Of a DNA stretch of 36,483 bases, positions 15,822 to 23,592 are shown in pieces (the stretch's first letter is position 1; every line of letters begins with the position of its first letter). The position numbers and the translations under genes are program-made. The notes beneath the pieces were generated by a model. It was not told where the DNA came from, searched no databases, and saw nothing but the letters and a program-made list of their open reading frames with translations. Origin of the DNA: Marivirga lumbricoides (GTDB taxonomy: Bacteria; Bacteroidota; Bacteroidia; Cytophagales; Cyclobacteriaceae); assembly GCF_014636295.1 (NCBI RefSeq), contig NZ_BMEC01000025.1:1-36483 (forward strand), read 5' to 3'.

Positions 15822-16815
15822 TCAGGTTGCAGTAGTAATATTAAATTTTAACGGAAGAAACTACCTTGAGCAGTTTCTTCCCTCTGTCATCAAAAACAGT
15901 AAACCACATAAAGTAATTGTAGCAGATAATGCTTCTACAGACGACTCAGTCGCTTTTCTACAGTCGCAGTACCCTAACCAACAGTTGATTCTGATGGAGA
16001 AAAATACCGGTTTTGCCGGAGGTTACAATGAAGCATTAGCTCAAATTAATGCAGAATATTTCGTCCTTCTCAATTCAGATGTTGAGGTAACACCTAACTG
16101 GATTGATCCAGTAATCCATCTCATGCAGGAAAAGCCGGAAATAATAGCCTGCCAGCCAAAAATCAAATCTTTTTATAAAAAAACACATTTTGAATATGCC
16201 GGTGCAGCCGGAGGCTTTATTGACTATCTTGGTTACCCTTTCTGCAGAGGTCGTATTTTCTCCACTCTGGAAGAGGATAAAGGTCAATATGATGATGATA
16301 AAGAGATATTCTGGGCGACCGGGGCCTGTTTCTTTGTAAAAGCCAAACCTTTTTTCGAGCTTGGAGCTTTAGATGAGCGCTTTTTCGCTCACATGGAAGA
16401 AATAGATTTTTGTTGGAGAGCTAAAAACAAAGGATACAGAATTTACTACACTGCAAAAAGCACTGTCTACCATGTTGGTGGTGGCACGCTACAAACTGAC
16501 AGCCCTTACAAGACTTATTTGAATTTCAGAAATAACCTGTTAATGCTTTATAAAAATTTAAGTCTTATAGAATTTACCCCTCTTTATAAAAAGAGAAAAC
16601 TACTCGACTACCTTGCAGCAACACAATTTTTCCTTCAGGGAAAAGCCAAAAATGGCCAGCAGGTATTAAAAGCACATCAAGACTTTAAAAAAATGGCACA
16701 AGCCTATAATTCTGAAAATACAGAAGGCTTAGATCATCCTGAAATTCTCAAAAAATCATTATTGAAAGAATACTTCCTACGGCAGAAGAAACACTTTTCT
16801 GATTTACAATTCTAA
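15814..16815 (+). CDS. Family GT2 glycosyltransferase
   Basis: This is a GT-A fold, inverting sugar transferase of 333 residues. VAVVILNFNGRNYLEQ near the N-terminus is the nucleotide-sugar-binding start. VADNASTDDSV and LLNSDVEVTPNW (the metal-binding DxD-type loop) follow, and ATGACFFVKAKPF with FFAHMEEIDFCWRAKNKGY is the rhamnosyltransferase-like catalytic region. The C-terminal ~90 residues are a basic helical tail without clear membrane spans. It probably acts at the cytoplasmic face on polysaccharide or lipid-linked glycan. The donor and acceptor cannot be inferred. It overlaps ybaB by 8 nt and ends the hisS run. Confidence 0.9.
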   Translation: MPDQVAVVILNFNGRNYLEQFLPSVIKNSKPHKVIVADNASTDDSVAFLQSQYPNQQLILMEKNTGFAGGYNEALAQINAEYFVLLNSDVEVTPNWIDPVIHLMQEKPEIIACQPKIKSFYKKTHFEYAGAAGGFIDYLGYPFCRGRIFSTLEEDKGQYDDDKEIFWATGACFFVKAKPFFELGALDERFFAHMEEIDFCWRAKNKGYRIYYTAKSTVYHVGGGTLQTDSPYKTYLNFRNNLLMLYKNLSLIEFTPLYKKRKLLDYLAATQFFLQGKAKNGQQVLKAHQDFKKMAQAYNSENTEGLDHPEILKKSLLKEYFLRQKKHFSDLQF

Positions 16816-16881
16816 ATAAGTGTTGGATCATTTTCTATTCTGTTATTCAGAAATAGTGTAACTAATATTTATTTTTATTAA

Positions 16882-16916
16882 TATTATTCCGGTTTCTTTT
16901 TATGTTCGGAATAATA
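16882..16916 (+). promoter_or_regulatory. Leader hairpin just before the membrane-protein start
   Basis: TATTATTCCG (16882-16891) and CGGAATAATA (16907-16916) form a perfect 10-bp stem with a 15-nt loop, ending 7 nt before the ATG at 16924. No U-run follows, so it is not an obvious terminator of the preceding run. It could be a dyad operator or an RNA structure limiting access to the start codon. Confidence 0.5.
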
Positions 16917-16923
16917 AAACAAC

Positions 16924-18225
16924 ATGGTTCAATTTAAGGGTACTCAATCAGAAGATAAAATACCTCAATGGCTGGAAACCATTCAGGAGAATTCCTGGGA
17001 AGCAGAATTACTGCTTTCAGCTGTGCTACTTTTCGGTCTTATTCAGACCCCAATTTATCTGGCAGAATGGTCTAATCATGTGCTTTCCTGGGAAACATCT
17101 CCCTTTGCCAGTCTTGTAGCATCCTTTATTAAAGGCCTTGAACTTCTAAGGGTAGGATTTATATTTCACATCATTATTCGCGCTATGTGGATTGCACAGG
17201 TAGGTTTTAGTTATGTATATCCTAAAGGTATAAATGTTGGTAATCTGAAATTTAAAGGTCGATTCAGAAGTGAGCTTGAAAGGTCTGATTCCATGGTGAA
17301 GTCCATTATGAATTTGGAGAAGTTAGCCAGTATTATTTTTGCCGTTTCTTTTAGTCTTTTCGGGTTGCTTATCGGCTTTCTGGGTTATATTCTTCCTTAT
17401 ATTCTTTTATCACTCCCTCTTGCTAATAACAATCTGAGCAATGGTACCGAAATAATACTCATTACCAGTATTACTATTTATTCTTTACTTTCCTTTTTTG
17501 TATTTATTGATTTTGTAACAAATGGCCTTTTTAGAAGAGGAAGGAGAAGAGCAATGCTATTTTACCCAATTGCATGGTTCTTTAGAATAGTAACATTATC
17601 CTTTCTTTATAAGAAAACGCTTTTAACACTTATTTCTAACACAAAGGGCTATAAGAGGTATATCATTTCTGGCAGTCTGGTACTTGTTGTTATATTAAAT
17701 GATAAACCTGCCGAATTCCTTAAAGAGTATGCTATTGACACTTATGCTGCTAATACAAAAAATGGTTTTGCCCAAAATGCTAATTATGAATCAAAAAGAA
17801 AGCCAGATGACTTGCTGGTATTAACCATTCCTTCTGATTTGATGAATGCGAAAGTACTATCCATCTTTTTAAAGGATCAGAGCATCTTAAGTTACAGAGC
17901 CCCGAAGGAGGAGAAAGAGGATAGTACAAAACGAGGTAATTTTAATATCACTACCAATGCTAACGATAATGAATTTTATGCGAGAAAGAAAAACCTTCAT
18001 AAAATATTAGAGATCACTATAGACTCAATACCAGTTGAAACCTCAGAATGGATAAACACTACACACCCAACAAATTACGAGAGAGGTTTTTTAAGCTATG
18101 TAAATATAGAAGGACTCTCACCTGATTTACACAAACTCCGAGTTGTTTTAAAAGGGGACACACTTTCCTATTCACACAGAACAGACTCCTTACTTGCTAA
18201 TATACCTTTTTACAAGACAAATTAA
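16924..18225 (+). CDS. Multi-pass membrane protein of unknown function
   Basis: I do not recognise a family. The 433-residue product has about six hydrophobic segments at roughly 28-48, 74-98, 134-166 (long, possibly a hairpin), 176-200, 211-229 and 246-258. They are followed by a ~175-residue polar C-terminal domain with Lys/Asn-rich stretches and short strands (LRVVLKGDTLSYS). The Arg-rich loop RRGRRRA at 204-210 favours a cytoplasmic position for that loop. A strong inverted repeat precedes the start. It stands alone, convergent with the minus-strand gene at 18337. Confidence 0.8.
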   Translation: MVQFKGTQSEDKIPQWLETIQENSWEAELLLSAVLLFGLIQTPIYLAEWSNHVLSWETSPFASLVASFIKGLELLRVGFIFHIIIRAMWIAQVGFSYVYPKGINVGNLKFKGRFRSELERSDSMVKSIMNLEKLASIIFAVSFSLFGLLIGFLGYILPYILLSLPLANNNLSNGTEIILITSITIYSLLSFFVFIDFVTNGLFRRGRRRAMLFYPIAWFFRIVTLSFLYKKTLLTLISNTKGYKRYIISGSLVLVVILNDKPAEFLKEYAIDTYAANTKNGFAQNANYESKRKPDDLLVLTIPSDLMNAKVLSIFLKDQSILSYRAPKEEKEDSTKRGNFNITTNANDNEFYARKKNLHKILEITIDSIPVETSEWINTTHPTNYERGFLSYVNIEGLSPDLHKLRVVLKGDTLSYSHRTDSLLANIPFYKTN

Positions 18226-18336
18226 GCTCATCATGTAGCTAAACAAAAGTATTAGTACAGTTTTTTTGCTAAAAAAAATGCTGCAAGTAATCCAAGTTTT
18301 CAACACTTATTTTCAATAACAAATATCGGCTAACTA

Positions 18337-18948
18337 TTATTGAGCTGAACATTCAGTATTATAAATAGTTACCATATCCTGAATAGAAGGATCATCACCT
18401 TCTTCTAAAAGGTTAATAATCGCAGAGCAATCATTGAGATAAGTGATTACTTTTTTCTTACTGATTCCAAAGAGATCAAATCGAATGTAAAGTGATTTAT
18501 CTGAAATTCGGTTAATTAAATAACCGTGATAATCATAATATCCTGAGTCAGGGTCTCTCCACTCTACATGATAATAACTTACATCGCCTTTTAAAACTAC
18601 TTTAAGGAATCGCTGTTCGCCTACCCCCTTCTCACTGATATAGACAGTTTTAAAAAATTCAGACTTTTCCTTCAACCAAATACTTTCAAATAGATCCTCC
18701 CCTTTTCTATAGCTAATGACATCCGAAGGGGAATATTTCTTAGTAAATAATTTACCATTTTGTTTCAACCTGATCTTTCTGTAAAGCTTCCCAAATGGCT
18801 CCCTTGTCCTGTCTTTCACCTCCCCATAAAGTGTATCCTGTTGGGTAGTGATAATATAACCTTCTATAAAACCTTCTTGAGCAAAAGATGGAATAGTAGA
18901 TAGCGCAAATAACAGAACTAACAAAGATTGTAATTTCAGTTTATCCAT
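18337..18948 (-). CDS. Secreted protein of unknown function
   Basis: The 203-residue product has a signal peptide of about 23 residues (MDKLKLQSLLVLLFALSTIP, then SFAQ) and a mature part rich in short beta strands. It begins EGFIEGYIITTQQDTLYGEV, a pattern seen in many small Bacteroidota exported proteins. The body includes YSPSDVISYRKGE and KVVLKGDVSYYHVEW. I see no sorting domain, lipobox or catalytic motif. It is probably periplasmic or outer-membrane associated. It lies downstream of the serine hydrolase gene on the same strand with an 87-nt gap. Confidence 0.82.
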   Translation of the reverse strand: MDKLKLQSLLVLLFALSTIPSFAQEGFIEGYIITTQQDTLYGEVKDRTREPFGKLYRKIRLKQNGKLFTKKYSPSDVISYRKGEDLFESIWLKEKSEFFKTVYISEKGVGEQRFLKVVLKGDVSYYHVEWRDPDSGYYDYHGYLINRISDKSLYIRFDLFGISKKKVITYLNDCSAIINLLEEGDDPSIQDMVTIYNTECSAQ

Positions 18949-19035
18949 ATTGAAATTCTGTTAGTGAAACAAATCCAGGTTCATCTAATTGTATTTAAGT
19001 AAATAGACTAAACAACATTATAGTATTACCTTTCA

Positions 19036-20187
19036 TTACTTTTTCAATGACTCCAATACAAGCTGAACAAATTGCGCCACTTTGGAATTATCCATCCATC
19101 GGGTAACAATTAATAAATCATTCTTCTCATCAATTATGATATAATTTCCACCAAAACCAGCAGCATAATAAATATGTTCAGGCACACCTTTCCAATCGCC
19201 CATGCTATTATTCCACCACATATATCCGTAGGCACCATAAGCTTCTGAAGGTTTTTGCACTGACTTTACCCAATCCCGAGAAATCAATTGCCTGTCCTTC
19301 CACTCCCCCTGTCTTAAGAAAAGCAGGCCAAAGCGGGCATGATCGTAAGTATTGATAAACATACCTCCTCCGAAATGACCTCCCCCACTAACCGACTGCA
19401 TTTGCAGGCCATCTACATTTACAAAAGAGTTTTCATAACCATACCAACGCCATGTGCTAGAAGCGCCAATCGGATCCATGATTTTCTCTTTCAACACAAT
19501 AGGAAGAGGCTTTCTATACACCTGCAATAAAGAATAGGCCAGTACATTTACCCTCACATCATTATATTTATAATGGCTACCCGGTTCATGAAGTTCCCTT
19601 TTCCTCCAATCATCAATCCCTCCCTCTCCAGGTGGACGATCTGCCCAATCATACAGGCCAAATTGCTGGCCATACCAATCCGATGATTGTGTGAGAAGAT
19701 GCTTCCAGCTTATTTTAGCATTATGCGCACCATCAAATGTGCCATCCCAAACATATTGCGATGCCTTATCATCTATATTGTGAATCAAGCCATCATCTAT
19801 GGCTAAGCCGGCCACTGTAGAAAGGTAGCTTTTTGCTACACTAAAAGTCATATCCACTCGCTCAAGATCACCCCACTTTGCCACAATATATCCATCTTTT
19901 ATTACCATACCGGCAGGACCACCTCTGGGCTTTACTGGTCCTAAAATCTCAAAATTGGGTTCTCTTGAAAAAGCTTCAATGATGGCAATTCTTAGATCCC
20001 GATTTACTTTATTCTCAGCCTTTTTTGCCAACTGAACAGCGCTATCCAGCAAAACACTATTAATTTTTAACTCTTTAGGTGTTTTTGTTTGCCACTCTTT
20101 GCCAGGAAAATACTGCCCATAACCACTAATGCAAAAGCAATAAATTAATAGCAATAAAATTGTAATGCGATTTACTTTTTTCATCAT
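19036..20187 (-). CDS. Serine hydrolase of the beta-lactamase / class C esterase family
   Basis: This is a penicillin-binding-protein-like hydrolase of 383 residues with a signal peptide (about 1-26, ending SGYG). The catalytic SxxK is SVAK in MTFSVAKSYLSTV. The second motif is YND in SHYKYNDVRVNVLAYS, with Tyr as the general base. The third box appears as AGFGGN near residue 343, a glycine-rich form common in esterases and peptidases of this family rather than the KTG of true beta-lactamases. WMWWNN-like sequence (YGYMWWNN) is a usual neighbour. It probably acts in the periplasm on an unknown ester or peptide. It follows the DUF1304 gene by 28 nt, a likely bicistron. Confidence 0.88.
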   Translation of the reverse strand: MMKKVNRITILLLLIYCFCISGYGQYFPGKEWQTKTPKELKINSVLLDSAVQLAKKAENKVNRDLRIAIIEAFSREPNFEILGPVKPRGGPAGMVIKDGYIVAKWGDLERVDMTFSVAKSYLSTVAGLAIDDGLIHNIDDKASQYVWDGTFDGAHNAKISWKHLLTQSSDWYGQQFGLYDWADRPPGEGGIDDWRKRELHEPGSHYKYNDVRVNVLAYSLLQVYRKPLPIVLKEKIMDPIGASSTWRWYGYENSFVNVDGLQMQSVSGGGHFGGGMFINTYDHARFGLLFLRQGEWKDRQLISRDWVKSVQKPSEAYGAYGYMWWNNSMGDWKGVPEHIYYAAGFGGNYIIIDEKNDLLIVTRWMDNSKVAQFVQLVLESLKK

Positions 20188-20215
20188 CTGTTACTTCAAT
20201 CTTTTTGTTGATATT

Positions 20216-20587
20216 TTATGCGAATTTTTGAATGAGGATTAAAATGAGTGCAATAATTGCAGGTAGTGCCTGAACATAAAAAATCTTTTTTGAGGCTGTT
20301 AGTGTGCCGTAAATTCCAGCAATAGCCACACATGAAAGAAAGAAAATAGCCACATTATTACTCCAGCTTATATCATTTATGAAAAAAGACCAAATTAAGC
20401 CTGCAGCCAAAAAACCATTGTATAAACCCTGATTACCTGCCAGTTGGATAGTTTTGGAAAATAATTCTTTAGGAAAGCTTTTAAAAATCTTGGGGCCTCT
20501 GGTAGTCCAGGCAAACATTTCAAACCATAAAATATAGCAATGAATGGCTGCAACCACACCTATCAGAATATTAATAAATAAATTCAT
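20216..20587 (-). CDS. DUF1304 family small membrane protein
   Basis: The product has 123 residues and about four transmembrane helices (roughly 4-26, 55-70, 78-97, 104-121). The N-terminal AAIHCYILWFEMFAW and the central GNQGLYNGFLAAGL are the recognisable DUF1304 signatures. Function is unknown for the family. The start lies 23 nt downstream of a small CTACAT-AAAA-ATGTAG palindrome (20610-20625). It shares a divergent intergenic region with the epimerase gene. Confidence 0.85.
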   Translation of the reverse strand: MNLFINILIGVVAAIHCYILWFEMFAWTTRGPKIFKSFPKELFSKTIQLAGNQGLYNGFLAAGLIWSFFINDISWSNNVAIFFLSCVAIAGIYGTLTASKKIFYVQALPAIIALILILIQKFA

Positions 20588-20695
20588 ATAATTAATTTTA
20601 GAGAGTAATCTACATAAAAATGTAGTAGAATATTGCTTTTTATGGATAAGAGGTATAATTAAATTTTAAAAAGAGCACTTTCCTTTATCAATTCC

Positions 20696-20703
20696 TATAT
20701 TTG
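20696..20703 (+). promoter_or_regulatory. Candidate epimerase promoter (-7 element)
   Basis: TATATTTG matches TAnnTTTG, 38 nt upstream of the epimerase ATG at 20742. The leader is A-rich and lacks a Shine-Dalgarno sequence. Confidence 0.55.
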
Positions 20704-20741
20704 CAGGAACATAATTTATAAGAAGAGATTTATATTAAGGC

Positions 20742-21713
20742 ATGTCCAGGAAAAAATTAATTATTACCGGTGGAGCCGGATTTATTGGTTCTAATCTAAC
20801 AGAGAAATACTTAAATGATGAAAGAATAGAAAAGGTGCGGGTTATTGATGACCTTTCTAATGGATATTATACCAACATAAAGCCATTTGAAACGCATCCT
20901 AAATTTGAGTTCTTTGAAGCTGACATCTGCGATTATGATAAAATGGTTGAGCTCACCAAAGGCTTTAATCTGATAACCCACCAGGCTGCTTTAGGCTCTG
21001 TTCCAAGGTCTATCCAAAACCCTATGCGCAGTACACAGGTAAATATTGATGGTACAGTAAATATTTTACATGCAGCGGTAACCAATAAAATCGACAGGGT
21101 GGTTTTAGCTTGTTCTTCCAGCACATATGGAGATAGCCCTACACTCCCTAAAGTGGAAGATGTTATTGGTAATCCTTTAAGCCCTTATGCGGTAACCAAA
21201 TTTGCAGTAGAGCTTTTTGCCGATGTTTTTCATAAAACCTATGGTTTAAACTTTGTGGGGCTCAGGTACTTCAACATTTTTGGCCCCAATCAAAATCCGG
21301 ACAACCCATATGCGGCAGTTATCCCGATATTTTGTAAAGCTATTTTGGAAGATAAGTCGCCCACTATTAACGGAGATGGCGAAACCAGCAGGGATTTTAC
21401 TTTTGTAGAAAATGCGTTGCATGCTAATGATTTAGCACTATTTACTGACAATCCTGATGCCCTCAACCAGGTTTATAATGTAGCCTGTGGAGATCAGATC
21501 ACCTTAAATGAGATGGTATCAATATTGAATGATATCAGCAATAAAAACATATCTCCAAACTATGGACCTGAGAGAGCGGGGGATGTTAAACATTCAAAAG
21601 CTGACATCTCTAAAATTCAGCAATTGCTGGGATACAGACCACAGGTCAGGTTCAGGGAAGGGTTGGAAAAAGCATTTGACTGGTACCGTGATTCAGGAAT
21701 TTTGCAGCAATAG
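20742..21713 (+). CDS. UDP-N-acetylglucosamine 4-epimerase-like (WbpP-type) extended SDR
   Basis: This NAD-dependent sugar-nucleotide epimerase has 323 residues. The cofactor fold starts with TGGAGFIGSN (GxxGxxG at G10, G13, G16). Catalytic residues are in the Ser/Thr cluster ACSSSTYGD (125-128) and in Tyr149 and Lys153 of SPYAVTKFAVE. HQAALGSVPRS (80-90) is characteristic of group 3 epimerases acting on N-acetylated UDP-sugars (WbpP/TviC). RYFNIFGPNQNPDNPYAAVIP is also family-typical. It probably supplies UDP-GalNAc or its uronate for surface glycans, which fits the two glycosyltransferases in the window. The exact substrate remains an inference. Confidence 0.88.
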   Translation: MSRKKLIITGGAGFIGSNLTEKYLNDERIEKVRVIDDLSNGYYTNIKPFETHPKFEFFEADICDYDKMVELTKGFNLITHQAALGSVPRSIQNPMRSTQVNIDGTVNILHAAVTNKIDRVVLACSSSTYGDSPTLPKVEDVIGNPLSPYAVTKFAVELFADVFHKTYGLNFVGLRYFNIFGPNQNPDNPYAAVIPIFCKAILEDKSPTINGDGETSRDFTFVENALHANDLALFTDNPDALNQVYNVACGDQITLNEMVSILNDISNKNISPNYGPERAGDVKHSKADISKIQQLLGYRPQVRFREGLEKAFDWYRDSGILQQ

Positions 21714-21769
21714 TATCCATCAGAAAGAACTTTAATCAAATCAATTATACCATACTGATAATAAATTTC

Positions 21770-21777
21770 TATTTTTG
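21770..21777 (+). promoter_or_regulatory. Candidate fabI promoter (-7 element)
   Basis: TATTTTTG matches TAnnTTTG and lies 23 nt upstream of the fabI ATG at 21801. Confidence 0.5.
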
Positions 21778-21800
21778 CCTACTCACAAAGAAATAAAACT

Positions 21801-22610
21801 ATGTCAAATAATTTATTAGCCGGAAAAAAAGGGATTATAACGGGTGCGTTGGATGAAAATTCTATCGCCTGGAAAACAGCAATAAAAGCAAAAGAACAAG
21901 GAGCTCAATTTATATTAACTAATGCACCTGTAGCCATGAGAATGGGGGGAATTCAGGAATTAGCTAAAGAATGTAATACAGAGGTAATTCCTGCAGATGC
22001 TACTTCGGTTGAAGACATTACTAACCTTTACACACAATCTAAAGAAATATTAGGTGGAAATTTTGATTTCATTCTTCACTCTATTGGCATGAGCCCTAAT
22101 GTAAGGAAAGGAAAGCCTTATCATGACCTTAACTATGATTGGTTACAAAAAACGTATGACATCTCAGCAGTATCTTTTCATAAAATGATGCAGGTGGCAG
22201 ATAAAATGGAACTCATGAACGAGTGGGGGTCAATTGTTGGCCTATCTTACATTGCCGCCCAACGTACTTACCCATTCTATAATGATATGGCTGATGCCAA
22301 AGCATTATTAGAATCTATTGCCAGAAGTTACGGCTACAGATTTGGTAAAACAAAAAATGTACGTGTAAACACTATTTCTCAGTCCCCTACTCCAACCACT
22401 GCGGGTTCAGGAATTAGCGGATTTGATTCATTCTTTAACTTTGCAGAAAAGATGTCCCCTTTAGGCAATGCCACTGCAGAAGAATGTGCTAACTATATCA
22501 TTATGATGTTCTCTGATTTCACCAGAATGGTTACCATGCAAAACTTATTCCATGATGGTGGATACTCCTTTACCGGTATTTCCGAGGAAATGATCGATCA
22601 AATGAAATAA
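21801..22610 (+). CDS. fabI: Enoyl-[acyl-carrier-protein] reductase
   Basis: FabI reduces trans-2-enoyl-ACP to acyl-ACP, the last step of each fatty-acid elongation cycle. It has 269 residues. The FabI catalytic spacing is present: Tyr150 in LSYIAAQ, Tyr160 in PFYNDMADAK and Lys167, giving the Y-x6-K signature with the second Tyr ten residues before. GALDENSIAW near residues 15-24 replaces the usual GIANxxSIAW cofactor turn, a variant I recall from Bacteroidota FabI. ISQSPTPTTAGSGISGFD covers the flexible substrate-binding loop and LFHDGGYSFTGI the C-terminus. It has its own promoter and a strong terminator. Confidence 0.94.
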   Translation: MSNNLLAGKKGIITGALDENSIAWKTAIKAKEQGAQFILTNAPVAMRMGGIQELAKECNTEVIPADATSVEDITNLYTQSKEILGGNFDFILHSIGMSPNVRKGKPYHDLNYDWLQKTYDISAVSFHKMMQVADKMELMNEWGSIVGLSYIAAQRTYPFYNDMADAKALLESIARSYGYRFGKTKNVRVNTISQSPTPTTAGSGISGFDSFFNFAEKMSPLGNATAEECANYIIMMFSDFTRMVTMQNLFHDGGYSFTGISEEMIDQMK

Positions 22611-22635
22611 TATTAATATAGTTCCATAAAATATT

Positions 22636-22668
22636 AAACCTGACGGAGTAAACCTGTCAGGTTTTTTT
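22636..22668 (+). terminator. Intrinsic terminator after fabI
   Basis: A perfect 9-bp stem, AAACCTGAC (22636-22644) with GTCAGGTTT (22656-22664), has an 11-nt loop and leads straight into a T7 run (22662-22668). It ends only 13 nt before the ispE ATG. Confidence 0.85.
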
Positions 22669-22681
22669 GATTTATTACAGT

Positions 22682-23476
22682 ATGCTTGTATTTCCTAACG
22701 CTAAAATCAATCTTGGCCTCAACATCGTCTCTAAAAGAACAGATGGCTACCACAATATTTCTTCCTGCTTCTATCCTATTCCTGTAAAAGACGCATTAGA
22801 GATCATTCCTGCCAACAAAGCATCGTTTGAAAGCACAGGCCTTGCCATTCCGGGAGATCCTGAGGATAATTTGATATGGAAAGCCTATCAAATGCTCAAT
22901 AAAGATTTTAAGCTACCTGAAATGGCTATTATTTTACATAAAGCAATTCCTATGGGAGCCGGACTGGGTGGTGGTTCTGCTAATGGCGCTTTTATGCTAA
23001 AACTTTTGAATGAGTATTTCGATTTAAAGCTTTCTGATAAAACCCTTGAAGAATATGCCCTGAAGTTAGGGAGCGATTGTCCTTTTTTTATTCAAAACCA
23101 ACCACAATTAGTAAGTGGAAGAGGAGAAATTTTTGAACCTGTATCATTAAATCTGAAAGGATATTTTTTAGGCTTGGTATACCCTGGTATACACATTGGC
23201 ACAAAAGAAGCTTATGGTGGAATTGCACCCAAAAAACCCAAGACTTCGGTTAAAGAAATTCTATTGAAAAAGCCTATAGGTGAATGGGAAAACCTGTTGA
23301 AAAATGATTTTGAAGAGTCTGTATTTAGGCTATATCCCAACTTAGCTATTCTCAAAAATAAGCTATATGATGCCGGTGCCATTTATGCTTCTATGACAGG
23401 CAGTGGCTCTACTTTATACGGATTATTTAAGGAATCTACTACTAGTGAAATAGTTGATCAAGAAGTCTTGTTGTAG
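22682..23476 (+). CDS. ispE: 4-diphosphocytidyl-2-C-methyl-D-erythritol kinase
   Basis: IspE phosphorylates CDP-methylerythritol in the MEP isoprenoid pathway. From the ATG at 22682 it has 264 residues; the open frame begins at a TTG (22667) inside the T-run of the fabI terminator, which I reject. Lys8 in FPNAKINLGL and Asp132 in LGSDCPFFI are the catalytic pair. PMGAGLGGGSANGA (90-103) is the GHMP ATP-binding loop, and GSGSTLYGLF is the C-terminal GHMP motif. It is slightly shorter than E. coli IspE (283 residues). I see no clear promoter between the fabI terminator and this start, so expression probably relies on read-through or a cryptic promoter. Confidence 0.93.
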   Translation: MLVFPNAKINLGLNIVSKRTDGYHNISSCFYPIPVKDALEIIPANKASFESTGLAIPGDPEDNLIWKAYQMLNKDFKLPEMAIILHKAIPMGAGLGGGSANGAFMLKLLNEYFDLKLSDKTLEEYALKLGSDCPFFIQNQPQLVSGRGEIFEPVSLNLKGYFLGLVYPGIHIGTKEAYGGIAPKKPKTSVKEILLKKPIGEWENLLKNDFEESVFRLYPNLAILKNKLYDAGAIYASMTGSGSTLYGLFKESTTSEIVDQEVLL

Positions 23477-23592
23477 CTTTATAAGGTTGCTCCCCTTCAA
23501 TAAAGAAACCGCTAACAGAATAAGTATAGGTTTTTAGGCATCCTACATAAAGCTTGAACTGAAGAAAAAGGATAAGAAGCATATTGCTTACT

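Noticed and set aside
18226-18336. Terminator in the convergent gap after the membrane-protein gene
   Set aside because: Only a T7/A7 pairing around 18260-18280 is visible. Without G+C pairs I do not call it.
22667-22681. Upstream TTG start for IspE
   Set aside because: It lies within the T-run of the fabI terminator. The ATG at 22682 gives the usual short N-terminus.
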